Numbered from the stretch's first letter, positions 43,921-54,133 are shown. The stretch is 64,000 nucleotides of DNA from Tropicimonas aquimaris (GCF_042676185.1 NZ_JBHTJT010000006.1:248001-312000), one strand, 5' to 3'. Numbers and translations are program-made. Notes: generated from the sequence alone by a model not told the origin.

Positions 43921-45123
43921 ATGCCCATGCCCCTGAACCCAGCCATGGCCGCGACGGCGGTGTCTCCGGTGCCGGAGGCCGCCCGCTGGGTCGCCGGCAG
44001 GCAGTTTCCCGACGACCGGCCCCTGATCAACGTCAGCCAGGCCGCGCCGGTGGCGCCGCCGCCCCTGCCCTTGCGCGAGGCGATGGCGCGGGCGGTGATG
44101 GAGGAGGCCGGCGCGCACCACTACGGCCCCGACCTCGGCCTGCCGGCCTTGAGGGAAGCGCTGGCGGGACAGATCGCAGGCATCTATGGCGGCGCCGTCG
44201 CACCGGCACAGGTGGCGATCACCTCCGGCTGCAACCAGGCCTTCGCCGCCGCCATCGCGACCCTTGCCGGGCCCGGCGACGAGGTGCTGCTCCCGGTGCC
44301 CTGGTACTTCAACCACAAGATGTGGCTCGACATGTCCTCCGTGCGCGCGGTGTCCTTGCCCAGTGGAGACGACCTCGTGCCCGATCCGTATGCCGCGGCC
44401 GCGCGGATCACCAGCCGCACCCGGGCGATCGTTCTGGTCACGCCGAACAACCCCACGGGCGTCGCCTACCCGGCTGAAACCATTGCCGCTTTCCGTGACC
44501 TCGCCCGCGCGCGCGGACTGGCGCTGGTGATCGACGAGACCTATCGCGACTTCCATCCCGACCCAGGTGCGCCGCACGGGCTCTTCACCGATCCGGACTG
44601 GGAGGACACGGTGATCCACCTCTACAGCTTCTCCAAGGCCTACCGGCTCACCGGGCACCGGGTGGGCGCGCTGGTCAGTTCGCCGGCGCGCCTTGCCGAG
44701 GTGGAGAAGTTCATCGACTCCGTCACCATCTGCCCCAGCCAGGTCGGCCAGCGGGCGGCGCTCTGGGGCATCCGGCACCTTGGCGACTGGCTGGCCGGTG
44801 AGCGGCGCGAGATCCTCGACCGGCGCGCGGCCATCGTGGAGGGCTTCGGGGAACTCGCCGATCGGGGCTGGCGGCTGCGTGGCTGCGGCGCCTATTTCGC
44901 CTATGTCGAGCATCCCTTCGCGATGTCCTCCGACGCGCTGGCCCGAGAGTTGGTGGGCCGGGCGGGCGTGCTCTGCCTGCCGGGCACGATGTTCGAACCG
45001 GTAAGCAAGGCGCCGGGTGGCGGCGCCGGCAGCCGCCACCTGCGGATCGCCTATGCCAACATCGACCGCGCCGGGATCCGCGCGCTCTACGAGCGGCTTT
45101 CACAGGTCAGTTTCCCGGCCTGA
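43921..45123 (+). CDS. Class I/II aminotransferase
   Basis: A 400-residue PLP enzyme: TPNNPTGVAYP and the PLP lysine in YSFSKAYRLTGHRVG. AITSGCNQAF and SRHLRIAYAN (Arg of the C-terminal carboxylate site) also fit. The amino donor is not identifiable. AAGGAG precedes the ATG at 43921. It leads by 69 bases to ppiD. Confidence 0.85.
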   Translation: MPMPLNPAMAATAVSPVPEAARWVAGRQFPDDRPLINVSQAAPVAPPPLPLREAMARAVMEEAGAHHYGPDLGLPALREALAGQIAGIYGGAVAPAQVAITSGCNQAFAAAIATLAGPGDEVLLPVPWYFNHKMWLDMSSVRAVSLPSGDDLVPDPYAAAARITSRTRAIVLVTPNNPTGVAYPAETIAAFRDLARARGLALVIDETYRDFHPDPGAPHGLFTDPDWEDTVIHLYSFSKAYRLTGHRVGALVSSPARLAEVEKFIDSVTICPSQVGQRAALWGIRHLGDWLAGERREILDRRAAIVEGFGELADRGWRLRGCGAYFAYVEHPFAMSSDALARELVGRAGVLCLPGTMFEPVSKAPGGGAGSRHLRIAYANIDRAGIRALYERLSQVSFPA

Positions 45124-45192
45124 GGGCGCTTGCCTCCCTGCGATCAGGCGCATAGACAAGCGCGACACGGATCCGCAGGAGACAGGTGCCCC

Positions 45193-47043
45193 ATGAGCAA
45201 AGGCAAGAAGGCCGGTAACATCCTCGTCTATGCGCTGATGGCGGCGCTGATCGCAGGTCTCGGCGGGTTCGGCATTTCGAATTTCTCCGGCGGCGGCACC
45301 ACTGTCGCGACGGTTGGCGACCGCGAGATCACGGCCGAGGAATACTACCGCGCGATGGTCGAGGCGATCCGGGCGCAGGAAGCCGCCGGCGCGACCGACC
45401 TGAACTTCGCCACGCTCGAGGCCCAGGGAATCCCCTCGCAGGTGCGCGGCCAGCTTGCCGGGATCGAGGCGATCAACGGCGAGGCCGACCGGCTCGGCCT
45501 GTCGGTGGGCGACGCCGAGGTCGCGCGCCAGATCCGGGCGTCCTCCTCCTTTGCCGGCGTCAACGGCGAGTTCGACCGCGATGCCTATGAATACACGCTG
45601 GAGCAGAACGGCTGGAGCGTGAGCGAGTTCGAGACCTCGGTGCGCGAGGAGACCACCCGCCAGATCCTGCAGGGCGCTGTCTCGGCCGGGGTCGCTCCGT
45701 CGCAACAGATGGTCGACCAGCTGACCAACTGGCTCGGCGAGCGCCGCAGCTTCCGCTGGGCCGCCTTCCGCGCCACCCGCTACCTTGCCGAGCTGGAAGA
45801 GCCGACCGAGGACGAACTCGCGGCCTTCCATGCCGAGAACGAGGAAGCCTTCACATTGCCCGAGACCAAGCGCATCACCTATGCGCTGCTGACGCCCGAC
45901 ATGATCGCGGGAGAGGTCGAGCTGAACGAGGACGACCTCCGCGCGCTCTACACCGAGCGGGCCGCTCAATACGTCATGCCCGAGCGCCGGCTGGTCGAAC
46001 GCCTGGTCTTCGGAACGGCCGAGGAAGCGACTGCCGCCCGCGAGGCCATCGAGGCCGGCGAGAGCGATTTCCCCGCCGAGGTCGCGAAGCGCGACCTGAC
46101 CCTGCAGGACGTGGATCTCGGCGACGTGACCCGCGACGCGCTCGGCGCGGCCGCGGATGCGGTCTTCGGGCTGGAAGAGCCGGGCATCGTCGGCCCCTAC
46201 CCGACCGATCTGGGCCCGGCGTTGTTCCGGATGAACGGCATCCTCTCGGCGCAGGAAACCACGTTTGAAGAAGCAGAGCCGGATCTCCGCGCCGAGCTCG
46301 GCCGCGAGCGCGCCGCCCGCATGATAGAGGACATGATCAGCGATTTCGACGACCGGCTCGCCGGCGGCGCAACGCTTGAAGACCTTGCGGCCGAGACCGA
46401 AATGGAGCTCGGCACGATCGACTACTACCCCGGCGTCGATGCCGGTGTTGCGGGCTACGAGGCGTTTCGCGCTGCCGCCGAGGCGGTGACCGAGAGCGAC
46501 TTCCCCGAGATCGACACGCTCGACGATGGCGGCATTTTTGCCCTGCGGATGGACGAGACCGTGTCGCCGCGGCTGCAGCCTCTGGACGAGATCCGCGACC
46601 AGGTGGCCGACGCGCTGCTGGCCGAGCGCGCGCTCGACCGCGCCCGTGAAGAGGCCGCAGCGGCGCAGGCGCAGCTCGAGATCGGCGGCACGCTCGGCAG
46701 CGACGCGGCCACGGTCGAGACGGCGCAGAACGCAACCCGCGCGAACTTTGCCGAGACCGGCGCGCCGGCGATTCTGGCCGACGCCGTCTTCGCGCTGGAA
46801 GCCGGTGAAAGCACACTGGTCGATTTTCCGGGCCTCGCGATCGTCGTGGTGCTCGACAGCATCGATCCGGTCGACGCAGAGGACCCGCAGAACGCGCTGA
46901 TGGAGCAACAGATCCGGGCGCAGGTCGCCCAGGGCACCGCCTCCGACCTGTTCCTCTACTTCGCGCAGTCGCTGACCTCGAGCGCCGGGATCCGCTTCAA
47001 CGACGCAGGGCTGAACGCCGTGAACTCGCAACTCTTCCGCTGA
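45193..47043 (+). CDS. ppiD: Peptidyl-prolyl isomerase, PpiD/SurA-N type
   Basis: A 616-residue inner-membrane periplasmic chaperone. The membrane anchor is ILVYALMAALIAGLGGF (about 10-28), followed by a SurA-type N-terminal domain (TVATVGDREITAEEYYRAMV) and a parvulin-type region around 230-360. PpiD assists folding of outer-membrane proteins at the Sec exit. The start at 45193 has a ribosome site (GACAGG) and gives the anchor. trpE follows after seven bases; this pairing is common in the group. Confidence 0.85.
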   Translation: MSKGKKAGNILVYALMAALIAGLGGFGISNFSGGGTTVATVGDREITAEEYYRAMVEAIRAQEAAGATDLNFATLEAQGIPSQVRGQLAGIEAINGEADRLGLSVGDAEVARQIRASSSFAGVNGEFDRDAYEYTLEQNGWSVSEFETSVREETTRQILQGAVSAGVAPSQQMVDQLTNWLGERRSFRWAAFRATRYLAELEEPTEDELAAFHAENEEAFTLPETKRITYALLTPDMIAGEVELNEDDLRALYTERAAQYVMPERRLVERLVFGTAEEATAAREAIEAGESDFPAEVAKRDLTLQDVDLGDVTRDALGAAADAVFGLEEPGIVGPYPTDLGPALFRMNGILSAQETTFEEAEPDLRAELGRERAARMIEDMISDFDDRLAGGATLEDLAAETEMELGTIDYYPGVDAGVAGYEAFRAAAEAVTESDFPEIDTLDDGGIFALRMDETVSPRLQPLDEIRDQVADALLAERALDRAREEAAAAQAQLEIGGTLGSDAATVETAQNATRANFAETGAPAILADAVFALEAGESTLVDFPGLAIVVVLDSIDPVDAEDPQNALMEQQIRAQVAQGTASDLFLYFAQSLTSSAGIRFNDAGLNAVNSQLFR

Positions 47044-47050
47044 GCGCCCG

Positions 47051-48565
47051 ATGGTACAGCTCCTTCCCGGCTTCGACGATTTCGCCCGCGGTTTCAATGC
47101 GGGGCAGAACCAGGTGGTCTATGCCCGCCTGGCCGCCGACCTCGACACGCCCGTCAGCCTGATGCTCAAGCTCGCCGACGCCCGCACCGACAGCTTCATG
47201 CTGGAATCGGTGACCGGCGGCGAGGTGCGCGGCCGCTACTCCATCGTCGGACTCAAGCCGGACCTCGTGTGGAAATGCAACGGCAGCGCGGCCCGGATCA
47301 ACCGGTCGGCCCGCTTCGACCCCGACGCCTATGTCGACGAAGAGACCGATCCGCTGACATCTCTGCGCGCGCTGATCGCGGAGAGCCGGATCGAGCTGCC
47401 CGACGGCCTGCCCTCCGCGGCGGCCGGGCTCTTCGGCTATCTCGGTTACGACATGATCCGGCTGGTCGAACACCTGCCCGGCGTCAATCCCGATCCGCTC
47501 GGCCTGCCTGACGCGGTGATGATGCGCCCCTCCGTCGTGGCGGTGCTCGACGGGGTGAAGGGCGAGGTGATGGTCGTCTCCCCCGCCTTCACCGGCCAGG
47601 GGCTGTCTGCCAAGGCCGCCTATGCCCAGGCCGCCGAGCGGGTGATGGACGCGATCCGCGACCTCGAGTCCGGGATGCGGGGCGAGAGCCGCGCGCTCGC
47701 GGACCAGGCCCATGTGGGCGAGCCGGTCTCGAACTTCACCAAGCCGGACTACCTGGCGGCCGTCGAGAAGGCCAAGGACTACATCCGCGCCGGAGACATC
47801 TTCCAGGTCGTGCCCTCGCAGCGCTGGACCGTGGATTTCCCGCTGCCGCCCTTCGCGCTCTACCGCAGCCTGCGGCGCACCAACCCCTCGCCTTTCATGT
47901 TCTTCTTCAACTTCGGCGGGTTCCAGGTAATCGGCGCGAGCCCCGAGATCCTTGTTCGCCTGCGTGAGGGCGAGGTCACGATCCGGCCCATCGCCGGCAC
48001 CCGTCCGCGCGGCGCCAACGAGGACGAGGACCGCGCGCTGGAAGCCGACCTGCTCGGAGACGAGAAGGAAATGGCCGAACACCTGATGCTGCTCGACCTC
48101 GGCCGCAACGATGTGGGCCGGGTCGCGAAGATCGGCACCGTGCATCCCACGGAAGAATTCGTGATCGAGCGCTACAGCCATGTCATGCACATCGTCTCCA
48201 ACGTCGTCGGAGAGCTGAAGGACGGCGAGGACGCGCTCTCCGCGCTGCTGGCCGGACTGCCCGCCGGCACCGTGTCCGGGGCGCCCAAGGTCCGCGCGAT
48301 GGAGATCATCGACGAGTTGGAGCCCGAGAAACGCGGTGTCTACGGCGGCGGCGTGGGCTATTTCTCCGCCGACGGCGACATGGATATGTGCATCGCCCTG
48401 CGCACCGCGGTGCTGAAGGACGAGAAGCTCTATATCCAGGCCGGTGGCGGGGTGGTCTATGACAGCGACCCGGAAGCGGAATGGCTGGAGACAGTGAACA
48501 AATCCCGCGCCATCCGCGCCGCCGCGCAGGATGCAGGCCGATTCGTGCGCCGGGGCAACCGCTGA
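47051..48565 (+). CDS. trpE: Anthranilate synthase component I
   Basis: A 504-residue chorismate-using enzyme for the first step of tryptophan synthesis. FQVVPSQRWTVDFPLP, RPIAGTRPRGANEDED, HLMLLDLGRNDVGRV and VSGAPKVRAMEIIDELE are diagnostic. LLKLADARTDSFMLESV at the N-terminus includes part of the Trp feedback pocket. It is separate from trpG, which lies about 8 kb downstream. No leader peptide is seen because it follows ppiD directly. Confidence 0.97.
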   Translation: MVQLLPGFDDFARGFNAGQNQVVYARLAADLDTPVSLMLKLADARTDSFMLESVTGGEVRGRYSIVGLKPDLVWKCNGSAARINRSARFDPDAYVDEETDPLTSLRALIAESRIELPDGLPSAAAGLFGYLGYDMIRLVEHLPGVNPDPLGLPDAVMMRPSVVAVLDGVKGEVMVVSPAFTGQGLSAKAAYAQAAERVMDAIRDLESGMRGESRALADQAHVGEPVSNFTKPDYLAAVEKAKDYIRAGDIFQVVPSQRWTVDFPLPPFALYRSLRRTNPSPFMFFFNFGGFQVIGASPEILVRLREGEVTIRPIAGTRPRGANEDEDRALEADLLGDEKEMAEHLMLLDLGRNDVGRVAKIGTVHPTEEFVIERYSHVMHIVSNVVGELKDGEDALSALLAGLPAGTVSGAPKVRAMEIIDELEPEKRGVYGGGVGYFSADGDMDMCIALRTAVLKDEKLYIQAGGGVVYDSDPEAEWLETVNKSRAIRAAAQDAGRFVRRGNR

Positions 48566-49180
48566 GATCCGGTTCGCCCTGAGGCCGGGCCGATCGGCGC
48601 CTTGCAGCCGGCCAACGATGGTTTTCGCATCACTCGCGACCAGATGATCCTGTCCAACACCGGCGCGGCGCGTCAGCCGGTCCGTTCGATGGACGTTCTT
48701 GAGCTCACCGAGCACACCGAGATGCCGGCATCGCAACCGCCGCGGCACCATCGGGCCCGCATGTTCGGCCGGGCGGATGAGGCCGCTGGATCCTCGGGAT
48801 GAGCCGGATACCGAGCGGCATGGACAACCACCCGTTCCCGTCCCCCCACTCCCCGCGCCCGATGACGCGTTTGCCGATCTCGGGATGTGGGACGTCGGCA
48901 ACCCCACGCGCGGCTCTCTGGCTCTGGCTCGCGCTCGGCCTGGAAGCCGGTGACGCCTTTTCCTCTCCTTCTCAACAGTATGACGGACGCGCACAATGCC
49001 ATCCCGTTCCCACGCGAGGAGGTCTTCGGTGCACTGAAACAGGTCGACACCGCGCTCGAGATGGGACCGTGCCCAGACTTCGCCGATCCGGAAAATGCCC
49101 TTGCCGGCGACCATTGGCGCGGGGAAGAACGTTTGGATATGACATGCCCTGCGGTGCCGGCCGTATGGTATGGTCAGACG
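48566..49180. other. Intergenic stretch, no gene seen
   Basis: About 615 bases lie between trpE and the TVP38-like gene. Frames are open but show no motif, ribosome site or family resemblance that would support a gene. The GGCGCCGATCGGCC-like words at 48580-48605 may be a weak hairpin after trpE. It presumably contains the promoter of the next gene. Confidence 0.5.
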
Positions 49181-49897
49181 ATGGACAGCTCTTCTTCGCG
49201 ATCCTCACGCACCGCCTCACGCCGCAAATACCGCGGGCTGGCTGTTCTGAGCCTCTGCGCACTGGCCATCGGCGCGGTCGTCTGGCTGCTGCCGAGCCTC
49301 GACCCTGCGGCGCTGGTCGAGCGCATGGCCAACAGCCCGGAACACATCGTCGTGCTGCTTGTCGCGCTGATGATCCTGCATAATTTCCTGCCGATCCCGG
49401 CCGAGGCCATTGCCATCTGCGCCGGCGCGACGCTCGGCATTGCAACCGGTGCCGTGGCGATCTGGATCGGGGCGATGCTGGGGGCGGCACTCGCCTTCTG
49501 GCTGTCGCGTCGCTACGGCCGCGGGTTCGTCGCCGCGCGCGACGCCTCCGGCCACCTCGCGCGAATCGAGCGAGACTGGGAAAACTGGGGCGCGCCGGGG
49601 CTGATCGGCGTGCGCCTGGTGCCGCTGATCTCCTTCAACCTCATCAACTACGGGGCTGGGCTGACCTCAGTCGGCTGGTGGACTTTCCTCTGGACCACGG
49701 CTGTCGGCATCCTGCCGATCCTGCTCCTCTCGGTCGCCGCCGGCGCGGGGCTTCATGCGACCTTCATGGGGCCGGCCTTCCTCGCCATCCTCGGGCTGCT
49801 CTGTCTCGGTCCCGGCCTTGTCCGCTATCTCCGGCGCAGACGCTGGAACAGCGCCGCCAATAGCATCGAGGCCCTGCCCGTCAGTCCAGATCCTTGA
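49181..49897 (+). CDS. TVP38/TMEM64 (DedA-like) membrane protein
   Basis: A 238-residue membrane protein of the SNARE-associated/VTT type, with about five hydrophobic segments. VLLVALMILHNFLPIPAEA and the later GAPGLIGVRLVPLISFNLIN are the family signature. These proteins are proposed lipid scramblases or transporters. The start at 49181 is used because the upstream in-frame extension is not like the family. Its end overlaps the convergent GNAT gene by 17 bases. Confidence 0.8.
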   Translation: MDSSSSRSSRTASRRKYRGLAVLSLCALAIGAVVWLLPSLDPAALVERMANSPEHIVVLLVALMILHNFLPIPAEAIAICAGATLGIATGAVAIWIGAMLGAALAFWLSRRYGRGFVAARDASGHLARIERDWENWGAPGLIGVRLVPLISFNLINYGAGLTSVGWWTFLWTTAVGILPILLLSVAAGAGLHATFMGPAFLAILGLLCLGPGLVRYLRRRRWNSAANSIEALPVSPDP

Positions 49898-50327
49898 CCA
49901 TGAAGACGCGGAAGCCCTCGCGGCCGGTCTCTGCCCAGCCGCTGTTGCGGTAGAACCGCAGCGTCGGGGTCATGTCCCGGTGGCTTGCGAGCGTCATCTG
50001 CCGGTATCCGGCTGCACGCGCGTGCTCCTCCGCCGCCGCCATCAGCGCGCGTCCGATCCCCTGGCCGCCGCAGTCGGGATGGACGGCGAGGTTGGCGACC
50101 CGCGCCACCCCCGGTTCGAGATGCAGCACCAGCCCGCCGACGATCCGCCCCGTGCCCGGCTGCGCCGCCACCCAGACCGGGTGATGCGCGATCTCGTCAG
50201 CCACCCCCGCATCGACATCCGGAAGGCCCTCCAGCCGGTCAATCCACGGGCCATAGGCAGCGCGGATGACAGAGGTGAAGGCCGGGGCGTCCTCGACGCG
50301 GGCTTGGCGGATATCAGGCGTTTCCAT
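49881..50327 (-). CDS. GNAT family N-acetyltransferase
   Basis: A 148-residue GNAT enzyme that transfers acetyl from acetyl-CoA. The CoA-binding motif A is RVANLAVHPDCGGQGIGRAL. SHRDMTPTLRFYRNSGW forms the C-terminal half. The acceptor is unknown. It overlaps the convergent TVP38 gene by 17 bases, which can be read as a compact convergent pair. Confidence 0.85.
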   Translation of the reverse strand: METPDIRQARVEDAPAFTSVIRAAYGPWIDRLEGLPDVDAGVADEIAHHPVWVAAQPGTGRIVGGLVLHLEPGVARVANLAVHPDCGGQGIGRALMAAAEEHARAAGYRQMTLASHRDMTPTLRFYRNSGWAETGREGFRVFMVKDLD

Positions 50328-50431
50328 GTGTAATATCTGGGCCGGGCTCTCGGGCTTTGCAATCCCGCGGACTTGCCAAGTTCAAGCCGGCATGAGCAGG
50401 TGCCAGTTCAGGGCAGCACCGGGAGGCACGC

Positions 50432-51523
50432 ATGACACCCTTCTCCGAGCGCCAGATCATCGACCTGGCGATCCGCATCGGCTTCATCGCCATCTTCGTC
50501 TACGGCGCGGTCATGCTTGTCGCGCCGCTCATCGGGCTGATGCTCTGGGCGGTGATCCTCGCGGTCGCGGTCTACCCGCTGCACCGGTGGCTCTCGCGCC
50601 TACTCGGGGGCCGGGTCCGGATTTCGGCTGCGCTTCTCACGATCCTCGGGTTGATGCTGGTGGCCGGGCCGGTCGCACTGCTGGCCGCCGGCATCTTTGA
50701 AGCCGCCAACGCCGTTGCCGAGAGCGTCGATGCCGGTACCTTCCATATCCCGCCGCCCCCCGAAAGCATCCGGGACTGGGCGCTCGTCGGACCCAAGTTG
50801 CACGAGGTCTGGACGGCCTCCCACGCCAACCTCGCCGACACGCTTGGCCGGTTCGTGCCGCAGATCCTGCGGGCAAGCGGGCGGGTGCTCGGCGAACTGG
50901 CTGGGCTCGGGATCGGGCTGCTGATGATGGCCCTGTCGGTTCTGATCATGGGCGCGTTGCTGGTCGTCGGGCCGGGCTTTGCCGCCGGCACACGGACCTT
51001 CGCCGACCGGATCTTCGAGACTAGCGGGCCGGAGCTGCTCGACATGGCAGGGGCCACGGTCCGCAACGTCTCTCGCGGGGTGATCGGGGTCGCGGTGATC
51101 CAGGCCCTGATGGCCGGCATCATCATGGGCGCCTTCGGCCTCGCCGCCGCAGGACCGCTGGCGCTGGCCTGCCTTCTGCTCGCGGTGATCCAGATCGGCG
51201 CCGGCCCGGTCCTGCTGCCGACGATCATCTGGGCCTGGACCGCGATGGACACGTCGCAAGCCGTGCTCTTCACGGTGCTGCTGGCCCCGGTGACCATCAT
51301 CGACAACATTCTGAAACCGATCTTCATGGGGCGCGGGCTCGACACGCCGATGTTGGTGATCCTCGTCGGTGTGCTGGGCGGGCTGATGGCCTATGGCGTT
51401 GTGGGCATCTTCGTCGGGCCGGTCATCCTGGCCGTGTTCCACCGGCTACTCGTCCACTGGATCAACCAGGCCTCCGACCCCATCTCCGCCGCGCCGGAGC
51501 AATCCGACGGCAAAACGCTCTAG
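50432..51523 (+). CDS. AI-2E family transporter (PerM-like)
   Basis: A 363-residue protein with about eight membrane segments of the AI-2E/UPF0118 family: LMLWAVILAVAVYPLHRWLS at the N-terminus and ILKPIFMGRGLDTPMLVIL near 290 are typical. Despite the family name, transport of autoinducer-2 is not proven for most members; several are sodium/proton exchangers. A GGGAGG site precedes the ATG. It shares a CTAG with the convergent nuclease gene. Confidence 0.85.
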   Translation: MTPFSERQIIDLAIRIGFIAIFVYGAVMLVAPLIGLMLWAVILAVAVYPLHRWLSRLLGGRVRISAALLTILGLMLVAGPVALLAAGIFEAANAVAESVDAGTFHIPPPPESIRDWALVGPKLHEVWTASHANLADTLGRFVPQILRASGRVLGELAGLGIGLLMMALSVLIMGALLVVGPGFAAGTRTFADRIFETSGPELLDMAGATVRNVSRGVIGVAVIQALMAGIIMGAFGLAAAGPLALACLLLAVIQIGAGPVLLPTIIWAWTAMDTSQAVLFTVLLAPVTIIDNILKPIFMGRGLDTPMLVILVGVLGGLMAYGVVGIFVGPVILAVFHRLLVHWINQASDPISAAPEQSDGKTL

Positions 51524-52242
51524 CGCCCGTCCTGGATCTCCGGCGCAGTGTATGGAGCGAGTTCGATGTCGCTCCAGATGGGAAGGTGATCGGAGGCCCA
51601 GCTCGCCTGCTGCCCCTCCTCAACGCCGGCATCCCGCAGCCCGACATCGCGGCCGAGCGCAAACCGGTCGAGCCCGGCGACAGGCCGTGCTGCGTGAAAG
51701 GAATTGCCGGGGCAGACCAGCTGGAAATCGCGCTCTAGCGGTTCCAGTCCGCGATCCGTCGACCACTCGTTGAAGTCGCCCATCACCACCGCCCGGCCGG
51801 GCATGTCGCCCAGATGCTCGCGAATGGTCTGCAACTGCAGCCGCCGGTGGTAGCGCACCAGCCCGAGATGGGCGCCCACGACGGATAGCATACCGTCCTC
51901 GCCTTCTACATCGACCCGCACCGCCCCGCGCGGCTCCAGCCCCGGCAGGTCCACACGCTCCACATGCGCGATGCTGAGCCCCTTGCGGACCAGAACCGCA
52001 TTGCCGTGCCAACCGAGGCTGACCTCGTTCTGGGCCAGCGGCGCGATCTCGTAATCCGTCTCGGTATCGATGTAGGTGCGGCAGAGCACCGAAGGCCGCT
52101 CGCCAAGGCGCTTGTCCACCTCCTGAAGCGCGACCACATCGGCGTCCAGTTCATTCACGATCTCCAGAATCCGCATCGGGTCGCGGCGCAGATCGACGCC
52201 GACGGCCTTCTGGATGTTGTAGCTGGCTAGTCGCAGCCGCAT
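51520..52242 (-). CDS. Endonuclease/exonuclease/phosphatase family protein
   Basis: A 240-residue protein with the EEP fold: LRLASYNIQKAVG, DVVALQEVD (metal-binding Glu), VVMGDFNEW and the SDHLPIW end with the catalytic His. It may cleave DNA, RNA or a phospholipid head group. The cardiolipin synthase gene lies just upstream in the same direction (63-base gap), and the two often occur together, so a lipid role is possible. Confidence 0.85.
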   Translation of the reverse strand: MRLRLASYNIQKAVGVDLRRDPMRILEIVNELDADVVALQEVDKRLGERPSVLCRTYIDTETDYEIAPLAQNEVSLGWHGNAVLVRKGLSIAHVERVDLPGLEPRGAVRVDVEGEDGMLSVVGAHLGLVRYHRRLQLQTIREHLGDMPGRAVVMGDFNEWSTDRGLEPLERDFQLVCPGNSFHAARPVAGLDRFALGRDVGLRDAGVEEGQQASWASDHLPIWSDIELAPYTAPEIQDGR

Positions 52243-52305
52243 CTGGCTTCGCTCCCGTTTCCCCTGCCGGCCCGGCCCCGCCTGTCTTGCATGCAACGGC
52301 AGCCG

Positions 52306-53718
52306 CTAGAGAACCGGCGCCATCAGCCTGGCGAAGGGCGCGCCGATGCGCCGCGGCCAGGGCTGCTCGCTCAGGCTCTTCTCCAGTAGATAGGCACGCG
52401 TGAAATCCGCTTCCAGCATTGCCGCCACCTCCGCCGCCGCGCGGGCGTCGAAGACCACGACGGTTGCCTCGAAATTCAGCCGGCAGGAACGGTTGTCCAT
52501 GTTGGTGGTGCCGATGGAGGCAAGGTTGTCGTCCACCAGCACGACTTTCTGGTGCATGAACCCCTCGGTATAGCGCCAGACCTGCACCCCGGCGTCCCGG
52601 ATCTCGTCGAAATAGGCGAAGGCCGCGAGCCAGGGCATCCGGTGGTCGATCGCCGAGGGCACCAGGATGCGCACGTCGACCCCGCGAAGCGCCGCCAGCT
52701 TGAGCGCGGTCAGGATGTCCACATCCGGAACGAAATAGGGCGAAGCAATCCAGACCCGCGTGGTCGCGCGGGTGATGCAGGCACAGAAATAAAGGCTCCC
52801 CGTCTCCAGCTGGTCGCCCGGCCCGGTGGGCACGACCAACGCGTCCATGCCGTTTGTCACCCGCTCGGCCCGCCACTCGAGGAAATCGAGCAGGAGCGTC
52901 CGTGTGGCCCAGTGCCAGTCCTCGGCAAAGACCAGCTGCAGCTCCGAGACGACAGGCCCGCGCAGCCGGCAATGCGTGTCGCGCCAGGGGCCGAAAGTCG
53001 GATCCCGCCCCATGTATTCGTCGCCCACGTTCAGCCCGCCGATGAACCCGACCTGCCCGTCCACCACCACCGTCTTGCGGTGGTTGCGGAAGTTGATCTG
53101 GAAACGGTGGCGCGGCCCGCCGCTGGCGTGGGCGTTGACCACGTCGATCCCGGCGGCGCGGAGATCCTCGAGGTAGGCATTGGGCAGTTTCGAGCAGCCG
53201 ACGGAATCGTAAAGCAGCTTCACCGTCACGCCGCGCGCCGCCGCGCCCTTGAGCCGCTCGGCAAAGGCCTGGCCCTGCTCGTCGTCGTGGATGATGTAAA
53301 ACTGCGCCAGGATATAGCTCTTCGCCTCCTCCATCGCGGCGAAGATCGCGTAGAAGGTCTGCTGCCCGTCGATCAGCGGCTCCACCGAATTGCCCGAGAC
53401 CACCGGCATTTCGGCGATCCTCTCGAAGGCGCGGAATCCATAGGGGCCACCGTCTCCCTTTGCCCGGTTCAGCTCGGCCAGCGCGTCGATGCCGGCGATC
53501 ACGGCAGAGGAATCGCGCCGCGAGATGACATAGCCGCTGAATCGGAAGTGACCGAAGAACAGGAAGGCCGGCACCGCCAGCCAGGGGAGCGTAATTAGGA
53601 ACATCACCCAGGCCAGCGACCCCTGCGGCGTGCGCGCCTTGGTCACCGCGCGGTGGGCGAAATAGACGGCCGCGACCTCCAGAGCCAGATAGGCGACGGC
53701 GTAGATCGTGACCCACAT
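52306..53718 (-). CDS. cls: Cardiolipin synthase (PLD superfamily)
   Basis: A 470-residue membrane enzyme that condenses phosphatidylglycerol molecules. Two hydrophobic segments lie at 3-25 and 36-58. There are two HxK(x4)D motifs, NHRKTVVVDGQ (first) and MHQKVVLVDD (second), each followed by a family IGG or IGT sequence. The ATG at 53718 has GGGAGG six bases ahead and yields the usual length; the longer frame is unsupported. Co-oriented with the EEP gene. Confidence 0.93.
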   Translation of the reverse strand: MWVTIYAVAYLALEVAAVYFAHRAVTKARTPQGSLAWVMFLITLPWLAVPAFLFFGHFRFSGYVISRRDSSAVIAGIDALAELNRAKGDGGPYGFRAFERIAEMPVVSGNSVEPLIDGQQTFYAIFAAMEEAKSYILAQFYIIHDDEQGQAFAERLKGAAARGVTVKLLYDSVGCSKLPNAYLEDLRAAGIDVVNAHASGGPRHRFQINFRNHRKTVVVDGQVGFIGGLNVGDEYMGRDPTFGPWRDTHCRLRGPVVSELQLVFAEDWHWATRTLLLDFLEWRAERVTNGMDALVVPTGPGDQLETGSLYFCACITRATTRVWIASPYFVPDVDILTALKLAALRGVDVRILVPSAIDHRMPWLAAFAYFDEIRDAGVQVWRYTEGFMHQKVVLVDDNLASIGTTNMDNRSCRLNFEATVVVFDARAAAEVAAMLEADFTRAYLLEKSLSEQPWPRRIGAPFARLMAPVL

Positions 53719-54133
53719 GTCAGACCTCCCTTTCCAACGTCGGCTCCGGCTCTTCGGCGATACTGAACGCAGCGCCCCCTGCGATGCAAGTAATGCTTGG
53801 CAGTGGCAAAGGTTCCGTGCAGGTCCTCCCCAGGCAGTCTGAAGGGGGAAATCAGGCTCCGGGCTTGAGCGGCAGCGCGCGCGTCCTCCAGAGCCAGCGC
53901 CGCCCGGTCTGCCAGCACCGCGTCCGGACAGGCTTTGGTAAATACGTGGGAAAAGCCGCCCATGCGGCAGCCGCACCGTGGACCATCGGCGTCGCGCCCG
54001 GTAATCCAGCCGGACGCGGCGCGTTACCCTTTCCGACCCGTAACAGGAACCGACCCGCGCCTGAGTCGACGTGCCGGCAGACCCCGCCTGACAGCCGCTA
54101 CCCCCCGGGAAGAACGTGGCCGGAACCGGCTTT
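53719..54133. other. Intergenic stretch before cls
   Basis: About 415 bases between the end of the yibQ-like gene and the cls start. No gene is supported. It contains the cls promoter; no operator was recognised. The base composition is like that of neighbouring DNA. Confidence 0.5.

Noticed and set aside
48887..49180. N-terminal extension of the TVP38-like gene
   Set aside because: The extra 98 residues have no membrane or family similarity; the ATG at 49181 fits the family.
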